This document shows, piece by piece, positions 40,056 through 48,624 of a stretch of 64,000 nt of DNA; positions within the stretch are counted from its first letter, which is position 1, and each line of letters starts with the position of its first letter. The notes beneath the pieces are model-generated. The model did not search any database. It saw nothing but the letters and a program-made list of their open reading frames with translations, and was not told where the DNA came from. The stretch spans positions 372,001 to 436,000 of the forward strand of contig NZ_CP137552.1 of the NCBI RefSeq assembly GCF_039691755.1, read 5' to 3'. The stretch is from Halomonas sp. Bachu 37. Lineage in GTDB: Bacteria; Pseudomonadota; Gammaproteobacteria; Pseudomonadales; Halomonadaceae. The translations under genes and the position numbers were made by a program.

Positions 40056-40935
40056 GGACTGGCTCCTCGTGGGGCAGACGGATATTGTGCTGGCGGCCGG
40101 TGAGGGGCGCTGCGGTAAAGGCATTATCGGGCAGGGCCAGCCACAGGGCTCGGGCATAGTTGCTGTGCAGTTGTTGTCCATCGCCGCTGAAGGCCGCAGC
40201 GGTGGTGGTTTCGAGTTTCCTGCCCTGGCGAAAGACGCTGACCCTATCGGCAATGGCAAGTGCATGGCGCAGGTCGTGACTTATGACCATCACGCCCTTG
40301 CCGCTATCGGCGAGCGCGCGAAGATAATCGAGTACCTTGCGTCGCTGCTCGTTGTCCAGACCGACGCTGGGTTCATCGGCGATCAATAGATCGGGCTCGC
40401 CGACCGTGGCCATGGCCAGCAGGATGCGCCGTGCCATGCCGCCGGAAAGCTCGTGGGGATAAGCGTGGCGGCACGCCTCCACGGCGTAGCGCTGAAGCGC
40501 GCTTGTAGCCGCCCGTTCGGCCTGGTGAGTTGCCAGGCCCGCCCGGCGAGCCGCCCACACCACTTGTCGGCCACAGGACGCCAAGGGGTCGAGCGATCCC
40601 AAGGATTGAGGCACCCAGGCAAGCTGGGCACCCCGTAAACGAGCCTGGCGCTTGGGTGTCAGCGCGTCGTCGTCGTAATCGAGTGTCCCGCTGAGCCGGG
40701 CACTGCCCGGCAGCAAGCCCATTATCGCGGCGGCCAACAGGCTTTTCCCCGCCCCCGAAGCACCCACCACGGCATGCACTTCGCCGCGCAGCAGATCGAA
40801 ATCCACCTCATGCAGACAGCGGTGAAACCGACGCCGCCAACCGCCGGAGTCATGCAACTCCAGATTTAGCCCCTCGATGAGCAGCATGGGTTGGCGTGGC
40901 ATAGTCTTTGTACGCGTCGTTATGAACATCGTCAT
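40048..40935 (-). CDS. nikD: nickel ABC transporter ATP-binding protein (NikD-like)
   Basis: 295 residues from ATG at 40935, which overlaps the nikC stop (ATGA); an in-frame GTG at 41040 lies inside nikC and is rejected. Walker A VGASGAGKSLLAAA (~48), signature ELSGGMARRILLAMA and Walker B DLLIADEPSVGLD. OppD/NikD subfamily. The C-terminal ~40 residues extend past the ATPase core and include a His-containing tail. Confidence 0.88.
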   Translation of the reverse strand: MTMFITTRTKTMPRQPMLLIEGLNLELHDSGGWRRRFHRCLHEVDFDLLRGEVHAVVGASGAGKSLLAAAIMGLLPGSARLSGTLDYDDDALTPKRQARLRGAQLAWVPQSLGSLDPLASCGRQVVWAARRAGLATHQAERAATSALQRYAVEACRHAYPHELSGGMARRILLAMATVGEPDLLIADEPSVGLDNEQRRKVLDYLRALADSGKGVMVISHDLRHALAIADRVSVFRQGRKLETTTAAAFSGDGQQLHSNYARALWLALPDNAFTAAPLTGRQHNIRLPHEEPVLA

Positions 40936-41774
40936 GAGCGCACCCGTGAGAAAGTCAGGTGACGTAACCCATCGGCCAGGCGGCCGAAGGTAAGAACCAG
41001 TAACAGCAAGCCCAGGCCGGGAAACACGCCCAGCCACCAATAGCCGGCGCTGACATAGCGCATGGCGTCGGCCAGCAGTACTCCAATAGCGGGCTGACCC
41101 GGCGTCAGGCCGAAGCCGAGAAACGTCAGGGCGGCTTCATGAAGGATGGCGTGGGGAAATAGCAGCAGGCAGCCGACCAGGCACTGGGGAAGCAGATGCG
41201 GCAATACATGACGGTAGAGGATGAAAAGGCGCGACTTGCCCAGATGACGCGAAAGTCTGACGTAGTCGGCATTGAGTGTCTGTCGGATCTCCGCGCGCAG
41301 CAACCGGGACAGGCTCGGCCAGTGGATCAGCGCCACTGCCAGAATGACCGCCTGGGTTCCGCCTCCCAGAGCGAACGCAATCAACAGCAGCAGAACGAAG
41401 TGGGGCAGCCCCAATACGCTGTCCACCAGCAAGCCGACCACGACGTCACAGGAGCGGTTCAAGGTCGATAGCGCCGCCAGCCCCAAGGCTACCAGAGTGC
41501 CCAGCCCCGCGGCAGCGGCGCCAACTCCGAGGCTCAACAGCAGACCTTGAAGCGTGCGGGCGAACAGGTCTCGGCCCAGCACATCGGTACCGAACCAATG
41601 GGCGGCGTCGGGGGGCGCCAAGCGCGCGGAGAAGTCGGTATGGGACGCACTATCGCTGACGATTTGAGCGGCAATGACCAGCGCCGCCAACAGCAGTACG
41701 CCGGTGATGATTCTGGCGCCAGCACCCGACCCGGGGTGGCGATGCTGGGCAAAGGAAATCGCAGTGGCCCTCAT
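40932..41774 (-). CDS. nikC: nickel ABC transporter permease (NikC-like)
   Basis: 280 residues, about six transmembrane helices. OppC/NikC family: DAAHWFGTDVLGRDLFART near 60 and the EAA loop (RAEIRQTLNADYVRLSRHLGKSR region, ~165-190) that contacts the ATPases. Overlaps nikB by 4 bp at its start and nikD by 4 bp at its end. Confidence 0.9.
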   Translation of the reverse strand: MRATAISFAQHRHPGSGAGARIITGVLLLAALVIAAQIVSDSASHTDFSARLAPPDAAHWFGTDVLGRDLFARTLQGLLLSLGVGAAAAGLGTLVALGLAALSTLNRSCDVVVGLLVDSVLGLPHFVLLLLIAFALGGGTQAVILAVALIHWPSLSRLLRAEIRQTLNADYVRLSRHLGKSRLFILYRHVLPHLLPQCLVGCLLLFPHAILHEAALTFLGFGLTPGQPAIGVLLADAMRYVSAGYWWLGVFPGLGLLLLVLTFGRLADGLRHLTFSRVRS

Positions 41775-42751
41775 GACGCGATACCTGGCAGACGCGGGTC
41801 GATACGGGTGTGAAGAAAGTCCGCGATCAGGTTGCCCGTGCTGACGAATAGAGTGGTGAACAAGGCGATGCCCAACAGCAAGGGAATGTCGCTGCGTAGC
41901 CCCGCTTCAACGGTAGCCTGGCCGAGGCCGGGATAGGCGAAAACCTGCTCGATCAGGATCGAACCGCCGAACAGCTCCCCCCAGGAGGCAAAGGCGAGCG
42001 TCATTGCCGGCAGGCAGGCATGGCGCATGCCGTGGCGCCAGGCGATATCCCAGCGTCCCGCGCCTTGGGCCATGGCGTGCAGGGCGAACTCAGACTCCAT
42101 CACCGCCACCATCCGGGCGCGGGTGTGCAGGGTAATCTGCGCAATTCCCAGAAGCGCCAGGGTGAGTGCCGGCAACAGCAGATGGTGCAGGCGTGTCCAC
42201 CAGGTCACATCGTTGCGCAGAACGCCACTTGGCCCCGCGCAGCATATCGGCGTCCAGCCCAGGGTGACCGAGAAGAGCAGCAAGGCCACGATCGCCAGCC
42301 AGAATGCCGGGGTGGATGCCACGCCATAGGCGTAGAGACAGATAAGGCGGTCACCGAAGGAGCCTTCGCGCATCCCGGCAATGACGCCAAGGAGAAAACC
42401 CAGAACGGTCGAACCGACCCAGGCAAGCAGCAGCAGGGCGAAAGAGGTCTGGAAACGCTGGCTCAACACTTCATTGACAGGCTGGTTGAAGATATGACTC
42501 CAGCCCAACTCTCCCTGAAGTAACTGCCGCGCCCAATGGAAGAATTGGCTTACGGCGGGCTGATCGAACCCCCAGCGTTGGGCGATGATCGCGCGCTGCT
42601 CGGGGCTGACTTGCGCCATCTGCGGTCCAAGGTAGGCATCCACCGGATCGATCGGGGCCAGCTGAATCAGACTGAAGGCGACGACGGCAACCACGCCCAG
42701 CACAGCGGCCAGGCGCAGCGACCGACGCAGGAACCAGCGGGTCAGTCGCAC
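41771..42751 (-). CDS. nikB: nickel ABC transporter permease (NikB-like)
   Basis: 326 residues, six helices. OppB/NikB family: the N-terminal helix, then LGPQMAQVSPEQRAIIAQRWGFDQP (seen as PEQRAIIAQRWG), the periplasmic QLLQGELGWS motif (~72), and the cytoplasmic EAA loop (RARMVAVMESEFALHAMAQG, ~215). Forms the channel with NikC. Starts 10 bp inside the end of nikA. Confidence 0.9.
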   Translation of the reverse strand: MRLTRWFLRRSLRLAAVLGVVAVVAFSLIQLAPIDPVDAYLGPQMAQVSPEQRAIIAQRWGFDQPAVSQFFHWARQLLQGELGWSHIFNQPVNEVLSQRFQTSFALLLLAWVGSTVLGFLLGVIAGMREGSFGDRLICLYAYGVASTPAFWLAIVALLLFSVTLGWTPICCAGPSGVLRNDVTWWTRLHHLLLPALTLALLGIAQITLHTRARMVAVMESEFALHAMAQGAGRWDIAWRHGMRHACLPAMTLAFASWGELFGGSILIEQVFAYPGLGQATVEAGLRSDIPLLLGIALFTTLFVSTGNLIADFLHTRIDPRLPGIAS

Positions 42752-44343
42752 GTCCAGCGCCAGTCCAGCAGGCTGGCGGTCACCGGCCAGCCGTGTCCGT
42801 GCGGAGCGGTGGGCAGCTCGCCGATATCGAGGCAGCTATCGACGAAGTAGAGATGCTCGAGATTGACCAGCCAGGCCCAGGCGGCATCGCCGCGTTCGCC
42901 GTAGCCGGTCTCGCCGTCCCATTGGGCGGCCTGCCACGAGGGGTAGGAGGCTTCCAGGCTGGCGGCGGCCTGGGCGGTTTCCAGGTGTGTATCCACCGCC
43001 GAGTTGGCGTATAGCCCGGCATTGTAGAAGCCCTGCCCGGCGTGGGCGCTATGGTAGAGGTAGTAGATTTCCTGCGGGCTATGGCTGCCCCAGCCGAACA
43101 GGATAGCATCGCTATGCAGGGCCTTGCGCTGGATATCATCCCAGTGACGCCCGGTGGGGATCATTTCGATGCCTACCGGCCGGAGCATCTCGGCGCTGAC
43201 TTCGGCCAGCAACTGACGGGTAGTATCGTGGCTGGGGTAATTGAGCCGAAAGCGTGCCGGGAGACCATCACGGTGGCGAATCCCTGATTCGTCAGGCTTC
43301 CATCCCGCCGCTTCCAGCACGGCGATTGCCGCATCGGCGCCGGTAGGGGAGAGCCTGGCTTCAGGGTTGTCCCACGGCAAACCGTCGGCGGGACCATGGG
43401 CGGGACGGCCAAAACCGTGCAGAGCCACCTCCACCAGTACGTCACGATCGAGGCCGAGATTGATCGCTTGGCGAATCGCGGGGTCGGCGGTCACGTCGTT
43501 GCCGATGGCAAGACCGTCGCCGGTCGTTTCGCCAAGCGCTGGCTGCATGGGGAACAGGATGCCGCGATTATCGACGCTCTGCATGGCGACTCGGTGCATG
43601 CCATCTGGCGTGCGCCCGGCCAGGGCGGGAGGGGCGACGGCGACATCCACTTGGCCCGCATTGGCTGCCGCCAACGTGGTATCTTCCCCCATGAAGCGAA
43701 ATACCAGGCGCTGGAAGGCGGGTTGTTTGCCATGGAAGTAGGGGTTGCGTTCGACGATCAGCTGTTCCCCCTCCTGCCACTCCACCATGCGGTAAGGGCC
43801 GGAACCCAGTGGCGAGCGGCCGTATTCTTCGTTATAGCCATTGTCACGGTCGCCGTGGGGTACGATACCCAGGGTATGGAAGTGCTCGGCGAAGGTGATA
43901 CGCGGCTCGCTCAAGGTCAAACGTAGATGATATGGGCTGACGGCTTCGGCTTGCTCCAGCACACTCAAGTCCGCGCGACCACCCGCTTGCGCGGCGTGGC
44001 GAAAGGTATAGGCGGCGTCCCGGGCGGTCAGCGCCGTGCCATCGGCAAATCGGGCATCGTCGCGCAGGGTGATATTCCAGGTCAGACGGTCTTCCGAAAG
44101 TTCCCAGCGGGTGGCAAGGTCGGGGCGAGAGGCGAGTGAAGCATCGCGACTCAGCAGGGTGGATTGAAACAGCGGATGGCCATACTGCCCCCAGCCCAGC
44201 AGGGGATCGTAACCCTGCTCGGGTTCGCCGCCGATGGCGAGTACCAGTTGCTCCTTGGCCGCCGCCTGAACGGAAGCCGACAGCAAGCCCAGTAGCAGCA
44301 AAACCGCTGTCAGTCGCGAACGGCCTTGAGCGAAAGGGGACAT
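42742..44343 (-). CDS. nikA: periplasmic nickel-binding protein (NikA-like, SBP family 5)
   Basis: 533 residues from ATG at 44343 with AGGAG upstream; an in-frame start at 44448 would cross the NikR operator and is rejected. Sec signal peptide (LTAVLLLLGLLSASVQAAA). Family 5 solute-binding protein: LVLAIGGEPEQGYDPLLGWGQ region, SPLGSGPYRMVEW (~160), AINLGLDRDVLVEVALHG and the long C-terminal lobe. Family members bind peptides, nickel or other metals; the nickel assignment rests on the adjacent nikR and operator, not on the protein alone. Confidence 0.87.
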   Translation of the reverse strand: MSPFAQGRSRLTAVLLLLGLLSASVQAAAKEQLVLAIGGEPEQGYDPLLGWGQYGHPLFQSTLLSRDASLASRPDLATRWELSEDRLTWNITLRDDARFADGTALTARDAAYTFRHAAQAGGRADLSVLEQAEAVSPYHLRLTLSEPRITFAEHFHTLGIVPHGDRDNGYNEEYGRSPLGSGPYRMVEWQEGEQLIVERNPYFHGKQPAFQRLVFRFMGEDTTLAAANAGQVDVAVAPPALAGRTPDGMHRVAMQSVDNRGILFPMQPALGETTGDGLAIGNDVTADPAIRQAINLGLDRDVLVEVALHGFGRPAHGPADGLPWDNPEARLSPTGADAAIAVLEAAGWKPDESGIRHRDGLPARFRLNYPSHDTTRQLLAEVSAEMLRPVGIEMIPTGRHWDDIQRKALHSDAILFGWGSHSPQEIYYLYHSAHAGQGFYNAGLYANSAVDTHLETAQAAASLEASYPSWQAAQWDGETGYGERGDAAWAWLVNLEHLYFVDSCLDIGELPTAPHGHGWPVTASLLDWRWTCD

Positions 44344-44403
44344 TGGCACTCCTGAAAATAGCCCCTTCTTTAAAGGGGAGCGGCGGCGGGCCGACCACTT
44401 GAA

Positions 44404-44431
44404 GTATGATGAAAATATAAAAACATCATAC
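44404..44431. promoter_or_regulatory. NikR operator
   Basis: GTATGA-N16-TCATAC, a perfect match to the E. coli NikR site, symmetric even further inward (GTATGATG...CATCATAC). It lies 60 bp before nikA and 36 bp before nikR, so NikR can control both directions. Confidence 0.92.
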
Positions 44432-44466
44432 ACCAAAGAATCTGGCATTAAAGATCGGGAGAAGCC

Positions 44467-44904
44467 ATGCAGCGAATTACGGTGACGCTGGACGACACGC
44501 TGATGGAAGAGCTGGACAAGGTGATGGCGCAGCGAGGTTATCAGAACCGCTCCGAAGCGATTCGGGATCTGGCGCGGGCAGGACTAAAGACGATGAAGGT
44601 CTCCGACCAGCCCGACCAGCCTTGCGTCGGAGCCTTGGTGTATGTCTATGATCACGATTCCCGTGAACTCTCCAAGCGCTTGACGCGTCACTCCCATGCC
44701 CATCATCACCTCACGTTGTCCACGCTGCATGTACATCTGGATCATGACAGTTGTCTCGAAGTCGCCTTGTTGAAAGGCAAGGGCGGGGAGATCCAGGAGT
44801 TCGCCACCGACGTGACATCGGAGCGCAGTGTGCGGCACGGACAACTGGTATTGGTGCCGGAAACGGGGCAGGAGCGTTCTACCGAGCATCACCATCAGAA
44901 ATAA
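44467..44904 (+). CDS. nikR: nickel-responsive regulator NikR
   Basis: 145 residues. Ribbon-helix-helix N-terminus (RITVTLDDTLMEELDKVM..YQNRSEAIRDL) and ACT-like C-terminal metal domain. The high-affinity nickel ligands are conserved with a one-residue offset: His77, His88, His90 and Cys96 (TLHVHLDHDSC). With nickel bound it represses the divergent nikABCDE importer through the operator at 44404-44431, and probably its own gene. The C-terminus carries an additional His cluster (EHHHQK). Confidence 0.95.
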   Translation: MQRITVTLDDTLMEELDKVMAQRGYQNRSEAIRDLARAGLKTMKVSDQPDQPCVGALVYVYDHDSRELSKRLTRHSHAHHHLTLSTLHVHLDHDSCLEVALLKGKGGEIQEFATDVTSERSVRHGQLVLVPETGQERSTEHHHQK

Positions 44905-44918
44905 GCAGGCGAACACGA

Positions 44919-44946
44919 AGAAGGGCGGCTTTAAAGCCGCCCTTCT
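44919..44946. terminator. bidirectional terminator between nikR and slyD
   Basis: AGAAGGGCGGCTTT/AAAGCCGCCCTTCT, perfect 28-bp palindrome between convergent genes. Confidence 0.85.
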
Positions 44947-44977
44947 GCAGATGCGCGAGTCAGTCTGATCGAGTCGA

Positions 44978-45460
44978 TCAGTGCTCCACGCCACCTTCGC
45001 CGTGTACATGACCGTGCTCGATCTCCTCGGCGCTGGCTTCGCGGACGTCCGCGATTTCAACATCGAAGTTGAGATGCTGGCCGGCCAGGGGATGGTTGCC
45101 ATCGACCAGAACCGTATCGCCTTCGACCTTGGTGACTGTGACCATCAGTGGCCCGCCCTGGGTCTGCGCCTGGAACTGCATGCCCGGCTCGACATTTTCA
45201 ACGCCCTGGAAGGCATCCCGCGGAACTTCCTGCATCAGCTGGGATTGCACTTCGCCATAGCCTTCTTCCGGCGAGACCTGGACATTGAGCTTTTCACCGC
45301 TTTCATGGCCTTCCAGCTCTTTTTCCAGACCCGGAATGATATTGCCGGCGCCATGAAGATATGTCAGCGGCTCGCGGCCTTCCGAACTGTCCAGCACCTC
45401 ACCTTCGTTGTTGGTCAGGGTGTAGTGGAACGCGACAACCGCGTTTTGTGCAATTTGCAT
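44978..45460 (-). CDS. slyD: FKBP-type peptidyl-prolyl isomerase SlyD
   Basis: 160 residues from ATG at 45460 (MQIAQNAVVAFHYTL); an upstream in-frame ATG adds eight residues. FKBP domain with inserted-in-flap (IF) chaperone domain: EGREPLTYLHGAGNIIPGLE, SPEEGYGEVQSQLMQEVPRD, GNHPLAGQHLNFDVEI. The tail is short but His-containing (GHVHGEGGVEH), versus the long His/Cys tail of E. coli SlyD, which stores nickel and assists hydrogenase maturation. Convergent with nikR. Confidence 0.92.
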   Translation of the reverse strand: MQIAQNAVVAFHYTLTNNEGEVLDSSEGREPLTYLHGAGNIIPGLEKELEGHESGEKLNVQVSPEEGYGEVQSQLMQEVPRDAFQGVENVEPGMQFQAQTQGGPLMVTVTKVEGDTVLVDGNHPLAGQHLNFDVEIADVREASAEEIEHGHVHGEGGVEH

Positions 45461-45643
45461 GGAATAACCTTTCGGTGAGTGCATGTCCCAATATGGTAGC
45501 GCGTGTTTGGGGGGTCTGTCAGGGGGCGAGGGGAATTTTCCCGCTTACCCGCCTTTCGGCGATGTTGCGCCGCTGCCCGCCCGGGGATACCCTAACGCCA
45601 CCACTTTTCCGCCAATATCCAGTGAACTGTTCCGGAGCGCCCT

Positions 45644-45925
45644 ATGACCATCTTGTTGATCTGGCTGATTGCCTTCGCCGTGATTTTCTATTTCACCTAT
45701 ACCCGATGGAATAAGGGTTTTAGCGGGGGGCTGGACAACCTTTTGCCGAGTATCCTGAAAAGTCACGGTGATGACCGCTTGTTATGGAGCGCAGTGCTGG
45801 CGGTACTGGGGGCCACTACGCTAGTGAATCCTGTCGATATGCTGCTGGTGGCGATCCTGCTGGGTATTATCGGATTTATAGTGGTAAAGCTGGTGGGTTG
45901 GGCCGGCGACAGGTTCCGCCATTGA
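45644..45925 (+). CDS. small membrane protein
   Basis: 93 residues with CGGAG upstream of the ATG. Three hydrophobic segments: LLIWLIAFAVIFYFTYT at the N-terminus, WSAVLAVLGATTLV near the middle and MLLVAILLGIIGFIVVKLVG near the end. No family recognised. Single-gene unit ended by the terminator at 46001. Confidence 0.7.
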   Translation: MTILLIWLIAFAVIFYFTYTRWNKGFSGGLDNLLPSILKSHGDDRLLWSAVLAVLGATTLVNPVDMLLVAILLGIIGFIVVKLVGWAGDRFRH

Positions 45926-46000
45926 AGGCTGACCAACGCTTGAGCAATGCTGTGTCTTGATCCCGCTGTCAGTAGCAGGAAACGCAGCTAACAAGCATTG

Positions 46001-46027
46001 AAAATGCCCGGATTATCCGGGCATTTT
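46001..46027. terminator. terminator between the small membrane protein and the glycine-zipper lipoprotein
   Basis: AAAATGCCCGG-ATTAT-CCGGGCATTTT, 11-bp stem, bidirectional between convergent genes. Confidence 0.9.
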
Positions 46028-46061
46028 GCTGGCTGAACGTTTGAATTAGGCGGCCGAGCGA

Positions 46062-46529
46062 TCAGTAGGGAGCCACGCTCAGGTTTGACCCGCTGCCGAT
46101 CAAGCGGACGCGCTGTCCGGCCTGGAAGTTCTGGTCGGCACGCTGTACCACGACGACATCACTGCCATCATCACGGCGGATCTCCATTTCCCAGGCGGCT
46201 ATACGGTTGGCACGGTCCTCTGCTGCGGTACCGGCGACAGTACCACCGAGGGCGCCAGCAACGGTCGCCAGCTGGCGTCCGCTTCCCCCACCTACCTGGC
46301 TACCCAGCAAGCCACCGATGATGGCGCCGCCGCCGCTTCCCAGCAGGCCTCCGGCGCGGCTGTCGGCTTGAATCTGCACCTGGCGAATTGCCACGATGGT
46401 ACCGTAGCTAACGCTCTGTCCTGTCTGGGCCTGGTTGCCGCGATAGACATCGCCTGAATAGGGCGCGGTATTGGCGCAACCGGCCAGGGTCAATAGGCTT
46501 AGTGCGGCAATGGGAAGAATACGCTTCAT
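46062..46529 (-). CDS. glycine-zipper outer-membrane lipoprotein (SlyB/Pcp-like)
   Basis: 155 residues from ATG at 46529 (GGAGGTGA upstream); longer frame rejected. Lipobox TLAGC, Cys18. A Gly-rich 2TM zipper (LLGSGGGAIIGGLLGSQVGGGSG and AGALGGTVAGTAAED, given in two parts) spans ~68-110, followed by a small beta domain (VVVVQRADQNFQAGQRVRLIG). SlyB/Pcp/OsmE-like lipoproteins stabilise the outer membrane under stress. Four tandem repeats lie about 185-255 bp upstream of its start. Confidence 0.87.
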   Translation of the reverse strand: MKRILPIAALSLLTLAGCANTAPYSGDVYRGNQAQTGQSVSYGTIVAIRQVQIQADSRAGGLLGSGGGAIIGGLLGSQVGGGSGRQLATVAGALGGTVAGTAAEDRANRIAAWEMEIRRDDGSDVVVVQRADQNFQAGQRVRLIGSGSNLSVAPY

Positions 46530-46712
46530 CTGTTCACCTCCGGGAAAGTCTGTCTCGACGTAAACCGCCGTGGCGCATCGTTGGCGATGCTTGAACGTTG
46601 GTCTGTCAGTTATAGAACACTGTTTTTTAATAAGAAGCAAGACCTATAATTCTTTGACCACAACTAAGTGAAAATGCTCATGAAGATGGCAAATACTTCT
46701 ACGGCTTACCGA

Positions 46713-46783
46713 GTCGTGAAAACAAGGACGTCTTGAAAACATAGCTTGTCGTGAAATCATAGACCGTCATGAAAACACAGGAC
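46713..46783. repeat. four tandem 17-18 bp direct repeats
   Basis: Copies begin at 46713, 46730, 46748 and 46766; each reads GTC-N-TGAAA-(A/T)-CA-N-(A)G plus 2-3 variable bases. Regular near-two-turn spacing suggests an array of protein-binding sites. Confidence 0.75.
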
Positions 46784-46856
46784 GTGAGTGTAACAGGGCA
46801 GCGATTGTTGAAAAGCCAAGGCAGGGTAATCAGAGCCGGATAGCGGAAACGAAAAA

Positions 46857-46876
46857 GGGAGGCCAGTTGGCCTCCC
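46857..46876 (-). terminator. aceA terminator
   Basis: GGGAGGCC-AGTT-GGCCTCCC; on the minus strand it is followed by a T-run, 19 bp after the aceA stop. Confidence 0.88.
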
Positions 46877-46895
46877 CAATGGAACCGGTTTCGGT

Positions 46896-48494
46896 TTAAC
46901 CGAACTGGTTCATGGTGTTGTCCTTGCCACCTGCCTTCAGGGCCGCTTCACCGTGGAAGAATTCCTTGTGGTCGTCACCGATATTGGAGCCGGCCATATC
47001 CTGGTGCTTGACCGTGGCGATGCCTTGGCGGATCTCTTCGCGCTGAACGCCCTTAACGTAGGCCAACATGCCTTGCTCGCCAAAGTAGCCCTTGGCCAGG
47101 TTGTCGGTGGAGAGCGCGGCCGTGTGGTAGGTCGGCAGGGTGATCAAGTGGTGGAAGATACCCGCTTCACGCGAGCCGTCGCGCTGGAAGTTGGCGGTCC
47201 ACTCGTCAGCCAGCTTGCCCAGCGGGGTGTCGTCGTACTTGGCCTGCATCAGATCGCTGCGCTCGTACTCGGAGACATCCTTGCCTTCCTGTTCCCAGGC
47301 ATCGAATACCTGCTGACGGAAGTTGAGGGTCCAGTTGAACGACGGCGAGTTGTTGTAGACCAGCTTGGCGTCGGGGCAGACTTCCTTGATCCGGTTGACC
47401 ATGGCGGCAATCTGGCCCACGTGCGGTTTCTCGGTCTCGATCCACAGCAGGTCGGCACCGTTCTGCAGGCTGGTGATGCAGTCGAGCACCACGCGATCTT
47501 CGCCGGTACCCGGCTTGAACTGGTAGAGACCGGAAGCGAGACGCTTGGGCTTGACCAGCTTGCCGTTCTGCTTGATGACCACGTCGCCGTTGTTGATGTC
47601 CGAGGCATCGGCGATCTCGTCACCATCGAGGAAGCTGTTGTACTGGTCGCCTAGGTCGCCCGGCTCGTTGGTCACGGCGATCTTCTGGGTCAAGCCGGCA
47701 CCGAGGGAGTCGGTGCGTGCCACGATAACACCGTCATCAACGCCCAGTTCCAGGAAGGCGTAGCGTACCGCGTTGATCTTGGCGATGAAGTCTTCATGGG
47801 GCACGGTGACCTTGCCGTCCTGGTGGCCGCACTGCTTCTCGTCGGACACCTGGTTTTCCAGCTGGATACAGCAGGCGCCCGCTTCGATGAACTTCTTGGC
47901 CAGCAGGTAGGTGGCTTCGGCGTTGCCGAAACCGGCATCGATATCGGCGATGATCGGCACCACGTGGGTTTCATGGTTGTCGATCTTGCTGATCAATTCC
48001 TGCTCTTTCGCCTTGTCGCCGGCTTCCTTCGCCGCATCCAGGTCACGGAAAAGGTGGTTGAGTTCCCAGGCGTCCGCCTGCTTCAGGAAGGTGTAGAGCT
48101 CGGCGATCAGGTTGGCGACCGAGGTCTTCTCATGCATGGACTGGTCGGGCAATGGGCCGAACTCGCTGCGCAGGGCGGCCACCATCCAGCCGGAGAGGTA
48201 CAGGTAACGGCGCTTGGTGCTGTTGAAGTGCTTCTTGATGGAAATCATCTTCTGCTGGCCGATAAAGCCGTGCCAGCAACCCAGGGATTGGGTGTACTGC
48301 GACGTGTCCGCGTCGTAGGCGGCCATGTCGTCACGCATGATCTTGGCGGTGAACTTGGCGATGTCGAGACCGGTATGGAAGCGGTTCTGGGCACGCATGC
48401 GGGCCACGTATTCAGGCTTGATATGGTCCCATTTGCCGCCTTGGGCTTCGCGCAGATGAGCTATTGCCTTGATTTCGTCGAGTAGTCCGGACAT
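46896..48494 (-). CDS. aceA: isocitrate lyase
   Basis: 532 residues from ATG at 48494 (MSGLLDEIKAIAHL), with GGAGGGAAGG upstream; an in-frame extension to 48740 is rejected. This is the longer (~530) form found in Pseudomonas, not the ~435-residue enteric form. It splits isocitrate into glyoxylate and succinate, the first glyoxylate-shunt step, in competition with Icd. Signatures: TQSLGCWHGFIGQQK, the active-site KQCGHQDGKV loop with catalytic Cys, and WIETEKPHVGQI. The partner malate synthase is not in the window. Confidence 0.96.
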   Translation of the reverse strand: MSGLLDEIKAIAHLREAQGGKWDHIKPEYVARMRAQNRFHTGLDIAKFTAKIMRDDMAAYDADTSQYTQSLGCWHGFIGQQKMISIKKHFNSTKRRYLYLSGWMVAALRSEFGPLPDQSMHEKTSVANLIAELYTFLKQADAWELNHLFRDLDAAKEAGDKAKEQELISKIDNHETHVVPIIADIDAGFGNAEATYLLAKKFIEAGACCIQLENQVSDEKQCGHQDGKVTVPHEDFIAKINAVRYAFLELGVDDGVIVARTDSLGAGLTQKIAVTNEPGDLGDQYNSFLDGDEIADASDINNGDVVIKQNGKLVKPKRLASGLYQFKPGTGEDRVVLDCITSLQNGADLLWIETEKPHVGQIAAMVNRIKEVCPDAKLVYNNSPSFNWTLNFRQQVFDAWEQEGKDVSEYERSDLMQAKYDDTPLGKLADEWTANFQRDGSREAGIFHHLITLPTYHTAALSTDNLAKGYFGEQGMLAYVKGVQREEIRQGIATVKHQDMAGSNIGDDHKEFFHGEAALKAGGKDNTMNQFG

Positions 48495-48562
48495 GAGCCT
48501 TCCCTCCAGGGTCTTTGAAAAGCGTCGTTGTGAGGCGAAGCCGAATGGCGCCGCGTTGAGGA

Positions 48563-48590
48563 CCACTATCGCTGAAGGGGGATGTGTCAA
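48563..48590 (-). promoter_or_regulatory. putative aceA promoter
   Basis: On the minus strand TTGACA (48590-48585), 16-bp spacer, TAGTGG; the -35 is perfect, the -10 weak. The leader would be about 60 nt. Confidence 0.4.
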
Positions 48591-48624
48591 CAATTGGCAG
48601 TTGGGGGCAGGGAGGGTTGTAACT

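Larger units (their letters stand above)
46530..46895. other. intergenic region with tandem repeats between lipoprotein and aceA
   Basis: 366 bp without a gene. It carries the lipoprotein promoter region, the four-copy repeat at 46713-46783 and the aceA terminator. Confidence 0.6.

Noticed and set aside
40056-40265. N-terminal extension of NikE
   Set aside because: Lies entirely inside nikD, encodes Pro/Cys-rich non-family sequence, and AGGAG precedes the TTG at 40055.
39414-44343. Oligopeptide importer instead of nickel importer
   Set aside because: Protein families alone allow it, but the adjacent nikR and the exact NikR operator favour nickel.
46713-46783. CRISPR array
   Set aside because: Repeats are 17-18 bp, contiguous and imperfect with no 30-bp spacers; no cas genes in the window.
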